This document shows, piece after piece, positions 11,036 through 21,946 of a stretch of DNA of 64,000 bases. The stretch is from Trichobilharzia szidati (lineage: Eukaryota; Platyhelminthes; Trematoda; Strigeidida; Schistosomatidae), in assembly GCA_944472155.2 (NCBI GenBank), contig OX235277.1:11914804-11978803 (forward strand). Direction: 5' to 3'. The notes beneath the pieces were generated by a model that had not been told where the DNA came from, ran no database searches, and saw only the letters and a list, made by a program, of their open reading frames with translations. A program made the position numbers and the translations under genes. Every line of letters begins with the position of its first letter. The first letter of the stretch is position 1.

Positions 11036-13341
11036 CAAAATCTACTACATTTGCTACTAAATAATTTCAGTAACTGGAATTCAATTAAACCAACGGAGGC
11101 ATATTTTGTTGGTCACACCATGTGATGGTTGAGTGGAACGGAACTGAATTACTAATAAGTGAAAAACCTCCTCTCTACATAGAATCAGTTTTCCATAGAA
11201 AATTTAGAAGGATATAAATCACATGAAAATACTTCATGTATCTGTGATTATCCACATGGAAATACTTCCCCATCCAACAACTTCTTTTATAAACTGTAGA
11301 GTTGTGTTTACATTACAGTAAAAGGATTCAAGCAGCATTCGAAATTAATCTACCGGAATACACATGGTGAACTTGAAGTGGATAAATTATGAAATCTCTA
11401 ATGAGCTTATCAAATACGTGAATTTATATTAACAGTCGTAAAGTAAGTCAGGTTTAGTGAAACAATTTAAATTGCGACGATGCGGATAGCAGTAAAGAAG
11501 GCGATAAGAAAGTGAAGTGAAGTGAATACAAGTTGTAAAAAAGAATAATGTTAAAACAAAGCGGAACATGACTGTGACTAAGGCAAAGAAAAACGTGCAA
11601 CAAAACCTTTCTGATTACATTGCTGCGGATTTAGTTCATGCATAGATGAGTGGAGGAAAGGTAAACTATTGAAGTGACTAAATTTAGCCCTGTAAATAAC
11701 TTTAAATGATAAATCACGTGTGGCTGAATGTCCTGAATACAGAACATGCCCACAAGTGAGAGAATAAGTCATTTTATGCTCGCTCCCCATCAGCTAAATC
11801 AAGAAGGGTTCAGTCATGCGCATTCACATAACACGACTCCAACGTCCAGTAAAATCAGCTCGTCAGGATCATGTGAAATAGTGAATTTTCTGTTGCATTG
11901 AATTTCACTGCGGCGTCTATTTTAGTGCATAACTGGAAGAAGACAATATTTACATCTTTTTAACTTCATTCTCACCACGAAATAAATAAAGAAGTATGAT
12001 AATTTCAATTTCTCATCAAAAATTAGGTTTTAAAAGTAAATACAAGATCGTATCTTTCGGAAAACGTCTTCTTATCAACAAATGTATTCATTATTTCAAG
12101 TATGGGAAGTAACTTAAGCTGAAAAAAACCCTGACATTATTTGAAATGTGAGAATTGAGTCAGTACATCAATTTGTGTACAACTAATTGGCCGAAACGAG
12201 TAGCTTCATACCACCCACATCAATCATTGACGCCGATCAGCTACCAACGACCGAAGTCATCTAAATGTCAGATGACCACTTCACCAGATTTTAAGTGAGC
12301 ACACAATTTATGTACCTGGTGTAACTTAGCTGATTGACCAGAAGCAGTTGCAACCACCTGATTTCTCTCTAGCTGTTGGAGCGAACTAGTAATGCATGGA
12401 AGCGAATTCTCAAATGCAATCGTATTTTTCAACGCTTCCTTTCTTATTTTCACTTTATGGTATCCGATAGATCACATATAGAAGTGACCTGAACAAAAAC
12501 TTGTTTAAATTTCAACTAAGTTTCCCCAAAATGATTACGAACCGATAAATGGCGAATGAATTAATTTACCATGTTCGAGTTCGCTGTAAATGAACGTGCA
12601 GAATTTCTCCTCATATTGACAAACAAGTGGCGATGATAAGTGGCAAAGTTGAAATGCATGTTACTAAATACCTGTTATTATCATTATTACTGTTATTACT
12701 AATACTAGTGATATCACATAATAGCTGAGAAGAAAACTAACTTCTTTACTGATGCATGAACATACAATTTTATACTGCATGTTTGCTTCTCATTCAATCT
12801 GTAAGACTCTTAAGCAATATGTTGACATATTTATGTGATAATTTGTCAAAAATAACTCATTGTGATAGAAATGTTAAAGTTTCGTGACCATGAAACTGAT
12901 TTCATTGTCACTCATCTTTCAGTTTTAATTTCTGTTATCTATCAACCAGAAAAAGATAACGAAAGGAACGAAGATCACGAAAATTGAATTTGACATGTTG
13001 ACCCCTTTCTATTTGAAAATTCTTGGAGAAAAATAAAAGATTTAATTGTGGAACCTTATTTACCTCAAGGAGGGAGAGAGATAGACTTTACTTTTATCGT
13101 CTCTCATTAATCTTGAGGTACTTTTAGTTTGTCTCTTGAATCTGAAAGCTATTCAGGTACTAGCTGGTATATAGAGCTCGAGTTACTGATCACTGAATCA
13201 CGCATTTTGATAATAGGATGTTGATTGACCTTTAAGCTAGATGCAATGACAGATAAGCCTTCAGTGTCCTTCTGGACGACATCTTCAGCATAGATTTTAC
13301 TTTCGACCATTTTCGATGAGATCCGCTTTTATATAGTCAGT
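11036..13341. other. Spacer between duplication copies, no gene seen
   Basis: AT-rich, with only short open frames lacking motifs or recognisable relatives. A short imperfect (TTA)n stretch lies near 12675. Nothing here could be supported as a gene or element. Confidence 0.4.
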
Positions 13342-13572
13342 GCATCTGTGATTCACTGGTAGAATGCTCACGAGCCAAGCATGTTAACCGGATTCGGTTC
13401 CCTGGTGATGCACACCTAAGTTTACCTTGATTGAATAGAGAATAGCAAACCTGTAGAATTCGGTCATGGAGTGAGAAACCCTGACCTATAGAAACAAAAT
13501 CGATGTTACTGAAATTTCATAGCTTCAGTCTTGAAGCCCTACATTCTCCTCGGAACTCAAAGGGACATTTCT
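13342..13572 (+). mobile_element. tRNA-Gly-derived SINE with RTE-like tail
   Basis: The first 71 bases resemble tRNA-Gly: GCATC at the start pairs with GATGC at 13407-13411, an A-box-like CTGGTAGAATGCTC follows, a GCC triplet sits where the anticodon would be, and a B-box-like GGATTCGGTTCCC ends the head. The T arm and anticodon stem do not fold properly, so this is a SINE head, not a working tRNA. The last 50 bases (TTGAAGCCCTA, then CTCGGAACTCAAAGG) match the 3' end of the RTE element at 9685-9715. That suggests mobilisation by the RTE machinery. Similar units lie at 45885-46100 and 59808-60007. Confidence 0.7.
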
Positions 13573-16500
13573 CTGTTGTTGAGTAGCGTGGTGTAGGCAA
13601 AGAAACACAGGTTTTAACCGTAATTATAAATTAACACCCAATTGAATGCGTTTATTTCAAATACATTCGTTAAATGGCATTTTTATTATCGTATATGAAG
13701 TCACATGGTTTGTGATGGTCGAACTTAGTCCATTTGCGTGGAGTGCATATTTAATAGTGGTTAAAAGAATTGTTTTTAAAAATTTTGCAAAGGGTCATCG
13801 ATTATAATTTATTGTCATCTAGACTAGGAAACAGAGGCTTAACTGAGAACAGCTTCCCATATCTTGAGAGAGAGAGGGTGCAAACAACACAGCATAGTGG
13901 GTTCAAGGTACGTTCCAAATAAAAAGAAATCTGTGTTGCGGACCTTAGTATGTCACTAGCAGTGAAACATAATACTAAAACTGTTTATGACATTTATTAG
14001 GAATATTAAATTATTTGCAATTATACCAACCAGCTCAGAGAACACTTTTAATTGCAAATCATCCACCTGAGCTACAAATCTTCTCTATTATTTCAATATT
14101 AAATTATCACAGTACACAGTCAGCTGAACGCAAATTTAGTCTGCGCGTCGTACACTACAGTGATTCTTCTTAACTGCAGATTTACCATTTTTGTCTTGTA
14201 GGGAAGATATGAATTTCCAGTACACTTCTTGAAAATGAGACCATTAAATACAATGGTGACAAGGGCAAAAGCGTGTGTATATCTTTATAACTTCGGTGTA
14301 AGAATTGTATTAACCAAAAATGTAGAGACGAGAAAAGTAGAATTCTTTATTTCAGACAGGATATAAACACAATATTCACGTTGGAAGAAATGTAGTTTCT
14401 AAATATCTAAAAACAGCCATGAAAAATCAATTTCTCCCTCTCCACAGATGTTTCTTCAAAAATATGAAACTTTTATCTCACGCGTTGAATTAGATACAAG
14501 CAACAAATGTTGTTAATGGAGAAGGATTTATGGAGTTCATCGAATTTCGATAGAAGTCTTCGGTAGAATTCTTCGCATACACTGGTAACAATAACAATAG
14601 AAACATTTTTGACAAAGTGTTTACAGAGTATACCCTGAATTCCCAAAGTAATCTATTGCAAACGATTTCTCTTCATCTAAGATCTTCACATATAAGCTTG
14701 ACTCGCAGTAAATAACGCAATGTAATGCAGTTTTGTCTGAATCATACACTGATCATTTTTGATAGTTTTCCTTCATCTTTAAGAGATTTACGCCGTCAGC
14801 TGGATAACAAATTTAAGATTTACGTGATTTAATTTCGCTGCCCAAAGACGCAAGTGAATATTTAAAACAATTAGAATCAGAGTGAATGTGACACGCTGTG
14901 TTGAGTGGAAGATGAATATTCAGCTCAGCGACTTCATTAGATACTCATTTGCCAATACCTGTTGTCAAATCAATCAGGTGTTGACCAACTTAACATATAA
15001 ATATCCTTATTGACTAGAAATAAATATGATGCATACTATATAGTATAATTCTTGACATTTCACTGCTTCCTGAATTACTGCACATCTATTGTCAGCTATA
15101 AAGAAACACTTACAAGAAAGTCACAGAGAGTTTCCTCAAAAATAGAAATAAAATCGTCTTTTAAACAATTCATATAAATTTTTGATTTTTATCTCAATCA
15201 ACTAATTACTGGACACTCTTCAACAGTCTTAATGTCCATAGGGGATAATTATTTACCATTTCTCCTTCTTCTTTTTTGTATAAAACATTCCTACAGAGTC
15301 TGATTATTGTTATACAATCAATCTCCAAGAGATAATGAAAAGAATTTCAAGTGTAAATAAACCCCGAAATTTTACACACAAAAATAGTGAAGTAAGAATA
15401 TGCGTGCAGATTTTGAAACTGAAGATGCTTTAAAAATATGAAAAATTAGCAAAAGAACTACTTTCTGAATAAAAACAAAAGTGAGTATCTGAAGAGTACT
15501 CAAAAAATCACTGATCAGCTGATAAATATTAAAATTTCATGCTTGCCGTTTTTCTTTCTCTAAAAATTGCTTCATATAGAGTGAGGAATTCTAATCAAAT
15601 TTCTCAAAATGAAATGGAAGGTTTCAGGCATAAATGTTTTTTTATATTGTGAAACAATAAATTAATGAACTCAACCTCAAATTTCATGAAAACGTTGTCA
15701 GTGTTTTGTGGAGTGGATCAATCTACATGCACTAAAGTTCACCTTTTAACATTTGCAGCGATTATCTGTGTTTAATGGCGAATTTGGATCCTCGAGGCTG
15801 ATCTTGCATTAACCTGACCTCAATCTGACTCTAATCTACCTCTAATCAAACCTTATTTCACCTAAATCAGATCAATCCAAGCCTCAAATGTCCCCAGGCA
15901 TCATCCGAACTTAACCTTTTGTTACAAATAACTGAAACTCTTCAGATATCACGTTGACAGCATCGCATTTCAATCAAAACTTTCTTTTTGCCTTGATGTG
16001 AGAGATCGTTCCAAGGCGATGATGGGTGAATTTTGTTGTGTGTTTCAATTTTAACCTCTGTGTGTATGATAACACTTAGGTTTTCACTTGTATCAGCATT
16101 GGGTATAGCGGGTTTTCGTTAGGTAGAACTATCAGATCAGTGTTATCAATAAATCACAACTGGAAGTGTGATTGTGAAGTGCAGAGTAAGTAATTCAGAA
16201 GTTACTGTAACTTTTAAATTGTTGTGTACAGATTTATTGCATAAACACGGTGACGGAATAATTTAAACTGGTATTCTGTGAATATATCTGTATCAGGTAT
16301 TATGTAATGAACCATGTAGTTGTTAGTGAAAAGTGTTTTCGACATTTTTCGAATACGAAATTTTAAAGTTTTCATATATGTGCGACAAGACAGTGTAAGA
16401 AGAAAATATCGTCTCCAGTTGGATGTTGATTTCCTTATACTGAAAGGAAATAACTTCATTTAAAATGATTTCTAGCTAATGTGGCAAATTTATGGATCAA

Positions 16501-17399
16501 AATGTGTGTTGATTTTATGTTGGTTGCTGGTGACTAGCACGGAATCCTCGAGTGAGAATTTCATACTTTTTGGAGCTCATCGGCCTGACAAACTTGAATT
16601 CCACGTGATTTATTGTGTCACCTCTGAGATTCAAACCAGCAGTCATCCCTTCAAGCATGAAATTATTTTTCACTGGATCTCGAGTACCTCGAAAGGCATC
16701 TCTTGTGCAGCGCGTATGACTTTTCATCTGGTTTTACAAAGATTTCTATATTTGTCGAGGATTTATTATGGTCTCTGGGACACTTTCTGTTACGTTTGAG
16801 TATCAGTAATAACACAACCGCACACTGACGTTTGCAGGTTCACCTGGCTTAGGGCTCAAGAGACAATGGAATGTGAATCCTGGATTTCACTGCTAATCGG
16901 CATAGAACAAAATAAATTCATGTTAATCCTTAGACATTGTGGAAGAATCCGTTATAGTAGAAGACATGTCTACAGAGAGCGAACGTTTCGGTACAACATT
17001 TTCAATTAGTAGGAAATGCAAAAACTGACGTGAAACAAAATGTGTTTCATGTTACAAACATTTCCTAAGTTATGTTTATTATAAAAGTGACAATAGTAAT
17101 GACACCAAGTTCAGTTACAAGAATAGTATAAGCAGTTTATGCAGGTGGCAATGAGAATAATGAATGGATTTTGTGCTATTTATCTCTGAGCTAAGATCAT
17201 GTGTAAAACAAATTAGCAGTTAAGTTTGGTCAATTACAAGTTGCCTAATAGTAAAGCTGAAAGTGATAGGCAACCAAAGTTGTTATGAATAGCAAAATAG
17301 TACACAATGATTGAGGAATGAAAAGGTACTGTAGGTTACGATTAGTTAATCACATTTACTTAGGTGAGAAGAGAGACGGGGGTAGAAAAAACTTCTTTT
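13573..17399. other. Spacer, no gene supported
   Basis: AT-rich DNA with scattered short open frames. The longest, 16479-16799 plus (106 codons), starts with a hydrophobic stretch like a signal peptide but has no recognisable domain, no paralogue in the window and no supporting signals, so I do not call it. Confidence 0.35.
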
Positions 17400-18205
17400 C
17401 TTTATAAAAACTAGAGTTGTTCTCGATATTTACCACGAACTCGCTGACCTCCCTCCATACAATGCAAATGAATCTGCTGGAGCTCCAGCAGATCGATCCT
17501 CAACTCTGATCACTCTATTGTTCGTGTTCTACCTTAAATCTACAGCAAAACATATATCTAAATCTTCTCACATCTGTCTATGAAAGCACAACAAAGATGC
17601 TACTCATCTGACAACTTACTCAATCTAAGGTGCATGTTAAAAATACTTACTGGGATTTATTCCATGGAAGTTCATTAGATGACACAATTGTCAATATAAC
17701 AGATTATCTTAAGTTCTGCCTTGATATATGCTGTCTCAAACAAACACTATTCAAACGCCTCGACCGTTTCTCATCTCCTTATCTCAAACAACTTCGCAGG
17801 AAAAAAAAAACTTTATACAAATCCAAAGACAAATTAGGACTCAAAAAGAATAATGCTCGAATCATATCTGAAATCAAAAATCTTAATGCTATCTACAATT
17901 ATATAATTTTACCAGGAATTTACTAGCAATAGTAAGCGTTGTAATGGTTTTCCCTCTTATGATGTTAATGCTCTTAGTCAGTCTTTTATACGCTGTCCTT
18001 CTACTTTAACTACTTCTAATGTTACCTATCATGTAGCTGAAAACTTTCATGACTTTTATACTCTCGATGTTCTAAAATGTCTTAAAACACTCAAGCCCTC
18101 ACGTAGCCTTGGTCCGATGGTATACCAGCCTATGTTCTAAAACAATGTGCAGATGTGTTGTGTTCTCCACTAACCAACATACACGAGTGTTCGATTGTTT
18201 TCACG
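17400..18205 (+). mobile_element. CR1-like LINE relic (endonuclease end to RT start)
   Basis: Begins with the end of an AP-type endonuclease domain, including the Ser-Asp-His motif at about 17505-17513. It continues through the linker open at 17630-17926 and reaches the reverse-transcriptase entry LKCLKTLKPSRSLGP near 18075-18115. Frameshifts and stops break it. The linker aligns well with the intact CR1 frame at 57178-59286. It belongs to the Perere/SR-type CR1 elements of schistosomes by resemblance. Confidence 0.8.
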
Positions 18206-19069
18206 TGAATCAATCCATCCACTAAGAGCAAGACTTGTCATCGAATTATTCTTGCACATTTCAGTGAGTATCATATGAATGTTGGTGGATCAATGGGATT
18301 ACACTGGTTAAGCAAGCACTTGATCCGGAATTCGACCTTCTGCTGTCACCCAACTTCAGCTCGCTTGGCATGTATGAGTCCAGTAAAATACAGAGTGTCA
18401 GTTATGAGGCTATCCGCCTTACTCCGAAGAAACACCTTTGCTACTGAAGTTCATTTTGTCGTCGTTTTCGCTCTCAGTGACTATGACCAAACATCTCATG
18501 AGGAAATACATCCTCGGTGTATTCCTGATGTTTCAATTGAAAAGGAAACACTGAAAAAGGTGAATGAATTTTTTTCTTTTGTTACACCACCAGCTTTCTG
18601 ATTTCAAAAACTGATGAATGAACACTCAAGAATGAGGTATAATTTGTCAAAAGTGAATTGTCATCTACTTTGGACGGACATGGTCGTTGGAATCAGAGTC
18701 TATGCAGTGTTTAATCGCTTTGCATACTACTCATCCTCTTCTCACTTCGTAACCCTGAAAGGCAGTAGCAATGCAACCGCCTCTTCAGAACAATTTTCTC
18801 TAAATAACTTACACGGTGAATACTGGATTCCGAAGTAACAGTCTACAGATACAATTTATCTGGTACAGTGACCCAGTGGCGAATCAGCAGAATAAACATT
18901 CAGCCTGATGAGTGCAGGTAGATACCGCTACAGTGTCATCAATCGGTAGGCGCCTTTTATTACTCGAATTCATGTCTCGTCAACTTCTACACCCAATTTC
19001 CTTATTTACATGCATAAATATTCCTGTAATTCCTAAAGCTGAGGTTAGGCTTTGCGTGGTAGCCCACAA
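18206..19069. other. Spacer before duplication copy B
   Basis: Contains an open frame at 18275-18601 plus (108 codons) and a shorter one at 18614-18838. Neither has a recognisable domain or signal. The homologous position beside copy A would lie left of the window start, so conservation cannot be judged here. Confidence 0.3.
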
Positions 19070-19638
19070 ATTACAATGTACATATCTCATCGCACAGGCC
19101 AATTCACACTCAAAATGCTCATATTTGTGAAGCATGTAGACTGAATGTGGTTGTTTCATGCATCAAATATCCATCTGGAATATCCAAGATATCCTTCCTA
19201 CGTCACGCAATCGTTTCGACAGACGAAATGTGGGCAGGAATACACTATAATAAACACTCACTATATTCATTAATTCTAGAATTGCCTTCGTTTATCTTCG
19301 ATCATATTTATCATCACAAGAATCGAACACTGGGTTTGCATGCATCCCACAGGAAATAGTCGATGCCACCTATTTCAAGCCAGTGAAGGAATTTATTTAA
19401 CCGCGAGCATGTTAATCATACGCTGTGTAGATTGACAGTGTAACCTCCAGTGAAATCAACTACATCAGGTCATTCATTATTCACTGAGACCACTTGATCA
19501 ACAAACCTCTGTTAACACATTTACAACTGGCTAGCTGATTACGGAGATCAGGTGAGATTGTCAATTACCCTGAACTCGTGAGATGTCGAATAAATCTGTG
19601 AATTTGTGATCAGAAAACAAGGAAGTTGGCAAAAGTGA

Positions 19639-19644
19639 TTTATT
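19639..19644 (-). terminator. Polyadenylation signal AATAAA, copy B gene
   Basis: AATAAA on the minus strand about 45 bases downstream of the stop at 19689, matching the copy A signal at 598-603. Confidence 0.55.
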
Positions 19645-19688
19645 TCTTATTATCCCGACACCCACAAACAAATTTCACATTTCATTTT

Positions 19689-19882
19689 TCATTTTTTCAC
19701 TTCACATCGAGTATCTCGACAACTATTGTCACAGCAGTCTTCATCTACCTTACAATATTCACCTAGTCGTCTACAACAAAATTGAACACCTGTTGATTTG
19801 CGATCTCGACATCTAGATGACGGACAACAATTCATAAAGTTAAAACTGTTACTATCGACATCCACACATTCACAGCGTTCAC
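19689..19882 (-). CDS. Copy B, exon 2: secreted 12-cysteine protein, mature part
   Basis: Paralogue of 654-841. The acceptor ends GAAAG before base 19882 and the phase again builds a glycine with exon 1. It encodes 63 residues and a TGA; with exon 1 the product is 89 residues, the same total as copy A although both exons differ in length. The cysteine spacing is identical to copy A with no gap in the alignment. Of 59 aligned mature residues 33 are identical; changes cluster between cysteines, while the segments around STG-x-QFCC and VDEDCC are kept. The C-terminal tail differs (EVKK here, GN in copy A). I infer a secreted disulfide-stabilised protein; the target is unknown. No frameshift or stop breaks either copy, so both look functional. 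Confidence 0.75.
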
Positions 19883-20123
19883 CTTTCAAAGAAATAATAT
19901 ACAAAGATATTGATATTGCATGAAAAAGAGTGGTGCAGTTTGCTTTGAAAGTCAAAATGAAATTGTCAAGTATGAATTAATCGATAAGTAACTGAAAGGT
20001 AAGACATTCACATTACTACATTAACACCACTTCCCCTCTGGATTTGTAGGCGACGGCAGTTTGACCCAAGCGAATTGTAGTCAGAGATCAGGTTCAGTTC
20101 ATAGTTGGGGGAAATTTGACATT

Positions 20124-20239
20124 CATTCACGCACAATAATGTTATCAACTAGCATACATTGAAATGACAGAGATGCAGAGAGTTTATTCAAGGCAACCGA
20201 GGCATGTCCTGCAAACCTTGTCAAACTTCCTATAAACAT
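20124..20239. other. 116-base block identical between the two gene introns (copy B)
   Basis: Partner of 1083-1198; see that entry for what is shared. Position relative to exon 2 is the same in both copies. Confidence 0.6.
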
Positions 20240-21823
20240 CTGAATATCTACTGATCACTGTTATTCATAGGAATGCTAATGATTATCTCCATTGTGTTCA
20301 ATGACCAGTGCGTACTGCATTGAAACCGACTTATTTACTTATTAGTACACAAATTTCACAAATTTCGTTCTCTGTTTCTTTTCATGCAATGAATTAATGC
20401 AGACATATGCACATCAAAGAGCACATATTTCAACAGAGCTATTCTTCTGATTAGAAACTAGTAAACAGTCACACTGCATTCCATATAAACGAGACACAAA
20501 ATCGACTTTGATAAGACTAAGGTTCCACGAAAAGGTATTGGGTCGTATGAAGAAAGACTGACAGCAGAAGCCCTACATACGTGAGTGAATCTCAACAGTT
20601 TGAACAGGCGTGAAGATGTCATGTCAGCTGATACATGGTAAATCCTGATTAATAAATTAAAATGGATATCTGTCACTAATTATTCATACTTGGTATAAGT
20701 TACTGATTGTCTACTTCTTCTGATGTAGAGGCTCACATATGTTTTACAACTGTTTAACAAAAACACTCATAAACACATCATTGTATACTTCATATGCACA
20801 TATATTTTCACATTCAGGTATCTACAATCATGAACTTTCAGTCAAACGTAATCTGATGAAAAGTACACTCTGTTCAAAGTATATAAATGAAGTTGACCAA
20901 CATTTGAAAGTCTGAGGTCAAATGTTGATCACAACTCATAAAATTGTGTTTATTATACATGTTGATGTCTGTTTCATGATTCGTACGTAAGGCCAAATGT
21001 TTCAAAGACACGAAGTATACTTTTTATACATAAACCTCTCTTGTGTTAATTTCAATTGATTTCCCTGAAGAAGTTCGAAGCAGTTTCCTGAACGAAATTT
21101 TGAAGTTCGGCCTATTCAACTTCGCTGAGATTTTACCCATATCAGTTTTACAAAGACTATTCGACTTGTTCATGTCTATAGTGTGCATTCCATTCAATTG
21201 GGAACTAATTCAGTGAACACAAATGAATAATAATGAGCCATGATATTCTGAATATAACTTCACTGACATTGTCATCAATTGAGAAGCTGTTCAGTTATCA
21301 ACTAGGCTGCATGCCAGACAAGGTACAGAGCATGACGATGTACATCAAGCAATAAACACGGTTCATTGTGTGTACAGTTACACATGAGCAACAGACCAGT
21401 TACGACATAGTGTAGATATTAACTGATGCAGAATTCGCATCAAAGTCACAGCTATCCTATAGATTGATGACACGGATCTACCGAAAACAATCTCAAGGCT
21501 TTCCCATTCCTAAGAATGAGAATATTTAACACATATCCCTTGATACCAAACTCATCTAATGTAAGCATAATACTACAATATTGACGAAGCATCTCATGCT
21601 CACAAACACAATTCTCATGCAAGTTATCAACAGAGTGAAGTTGAAGTCTACCCTCGTGAACGCCTCTACATCAACGACATTACTACACAAAGTGGATCAA
21701 CCGACATTCAGAATAGCTGAACAGTAAATAAGGCATCTACCAAATTTCAAATAATCCAGAGATGGCCTAATGAATACAAATCTACTATAATCACAGTATA
21801 GTACACATCACAAGAAAACATAC

Positions 21824-21899
21824 CTGAAGCCCGTACAACCTGTTCGTTCATCATCACAACTGACAATATCAATATCGTGAGCAGCATACAAGTGTGCAT
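21824..21899 (-). CDS. Copy B, exon 1: signal peptide of the 12-cysteine protein
   Basis: ATG at 21899 opens 25 codons with a Leu/Ile-rich core and the same VVRAS end as copy A. It stops at the same GTATGT donor in phase 1. The intron to exon 2 is 1941 bases (19883-21823), much shorter than in copy A because copy A carries an extra segment of about 2.8 kb. The exon differs from copy A by about 10 substitutions and a two-codon deletion, less than the mature exon does. Confidence 0.75.
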
Positions 21900-21937
21900 A
21901 GTCGGATTATTATTGCCACAGTGTGAAGGAGAAAGCG

Positions 21938-21946
21938 ATTATATAT
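21938..21946 (-). promoter_or_regulatory. TATA-like box upstream of copy B gene
   Basis: Same motif and nearly the same surroundings as in copy A, about 40 bases upstream of the ATG at 21899. The neighbouring 230 bases differ from copy A by only about 7%. Confidence 0.5.

Noticed and set aside
13342..13412. tRNA-Gly gene
   Set aside because: The head is clearly tRNA-like, but the T arm and anticodon stem do not pair properly and it is followed by a SINE body and RTE-like tail.
16479..16799. 106-codon frame with a signal-like N-terminus
   Set aside because: No domain, no paralogue, no promoter or splice evidence; AT-rich DNA yields such frames by chance.
18275..18601. 108-codon frame left of duplication copy B
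   Set aside because: No recognisable motif; the matching position beside copy A lies outside the window, so conservation cannot be tested.
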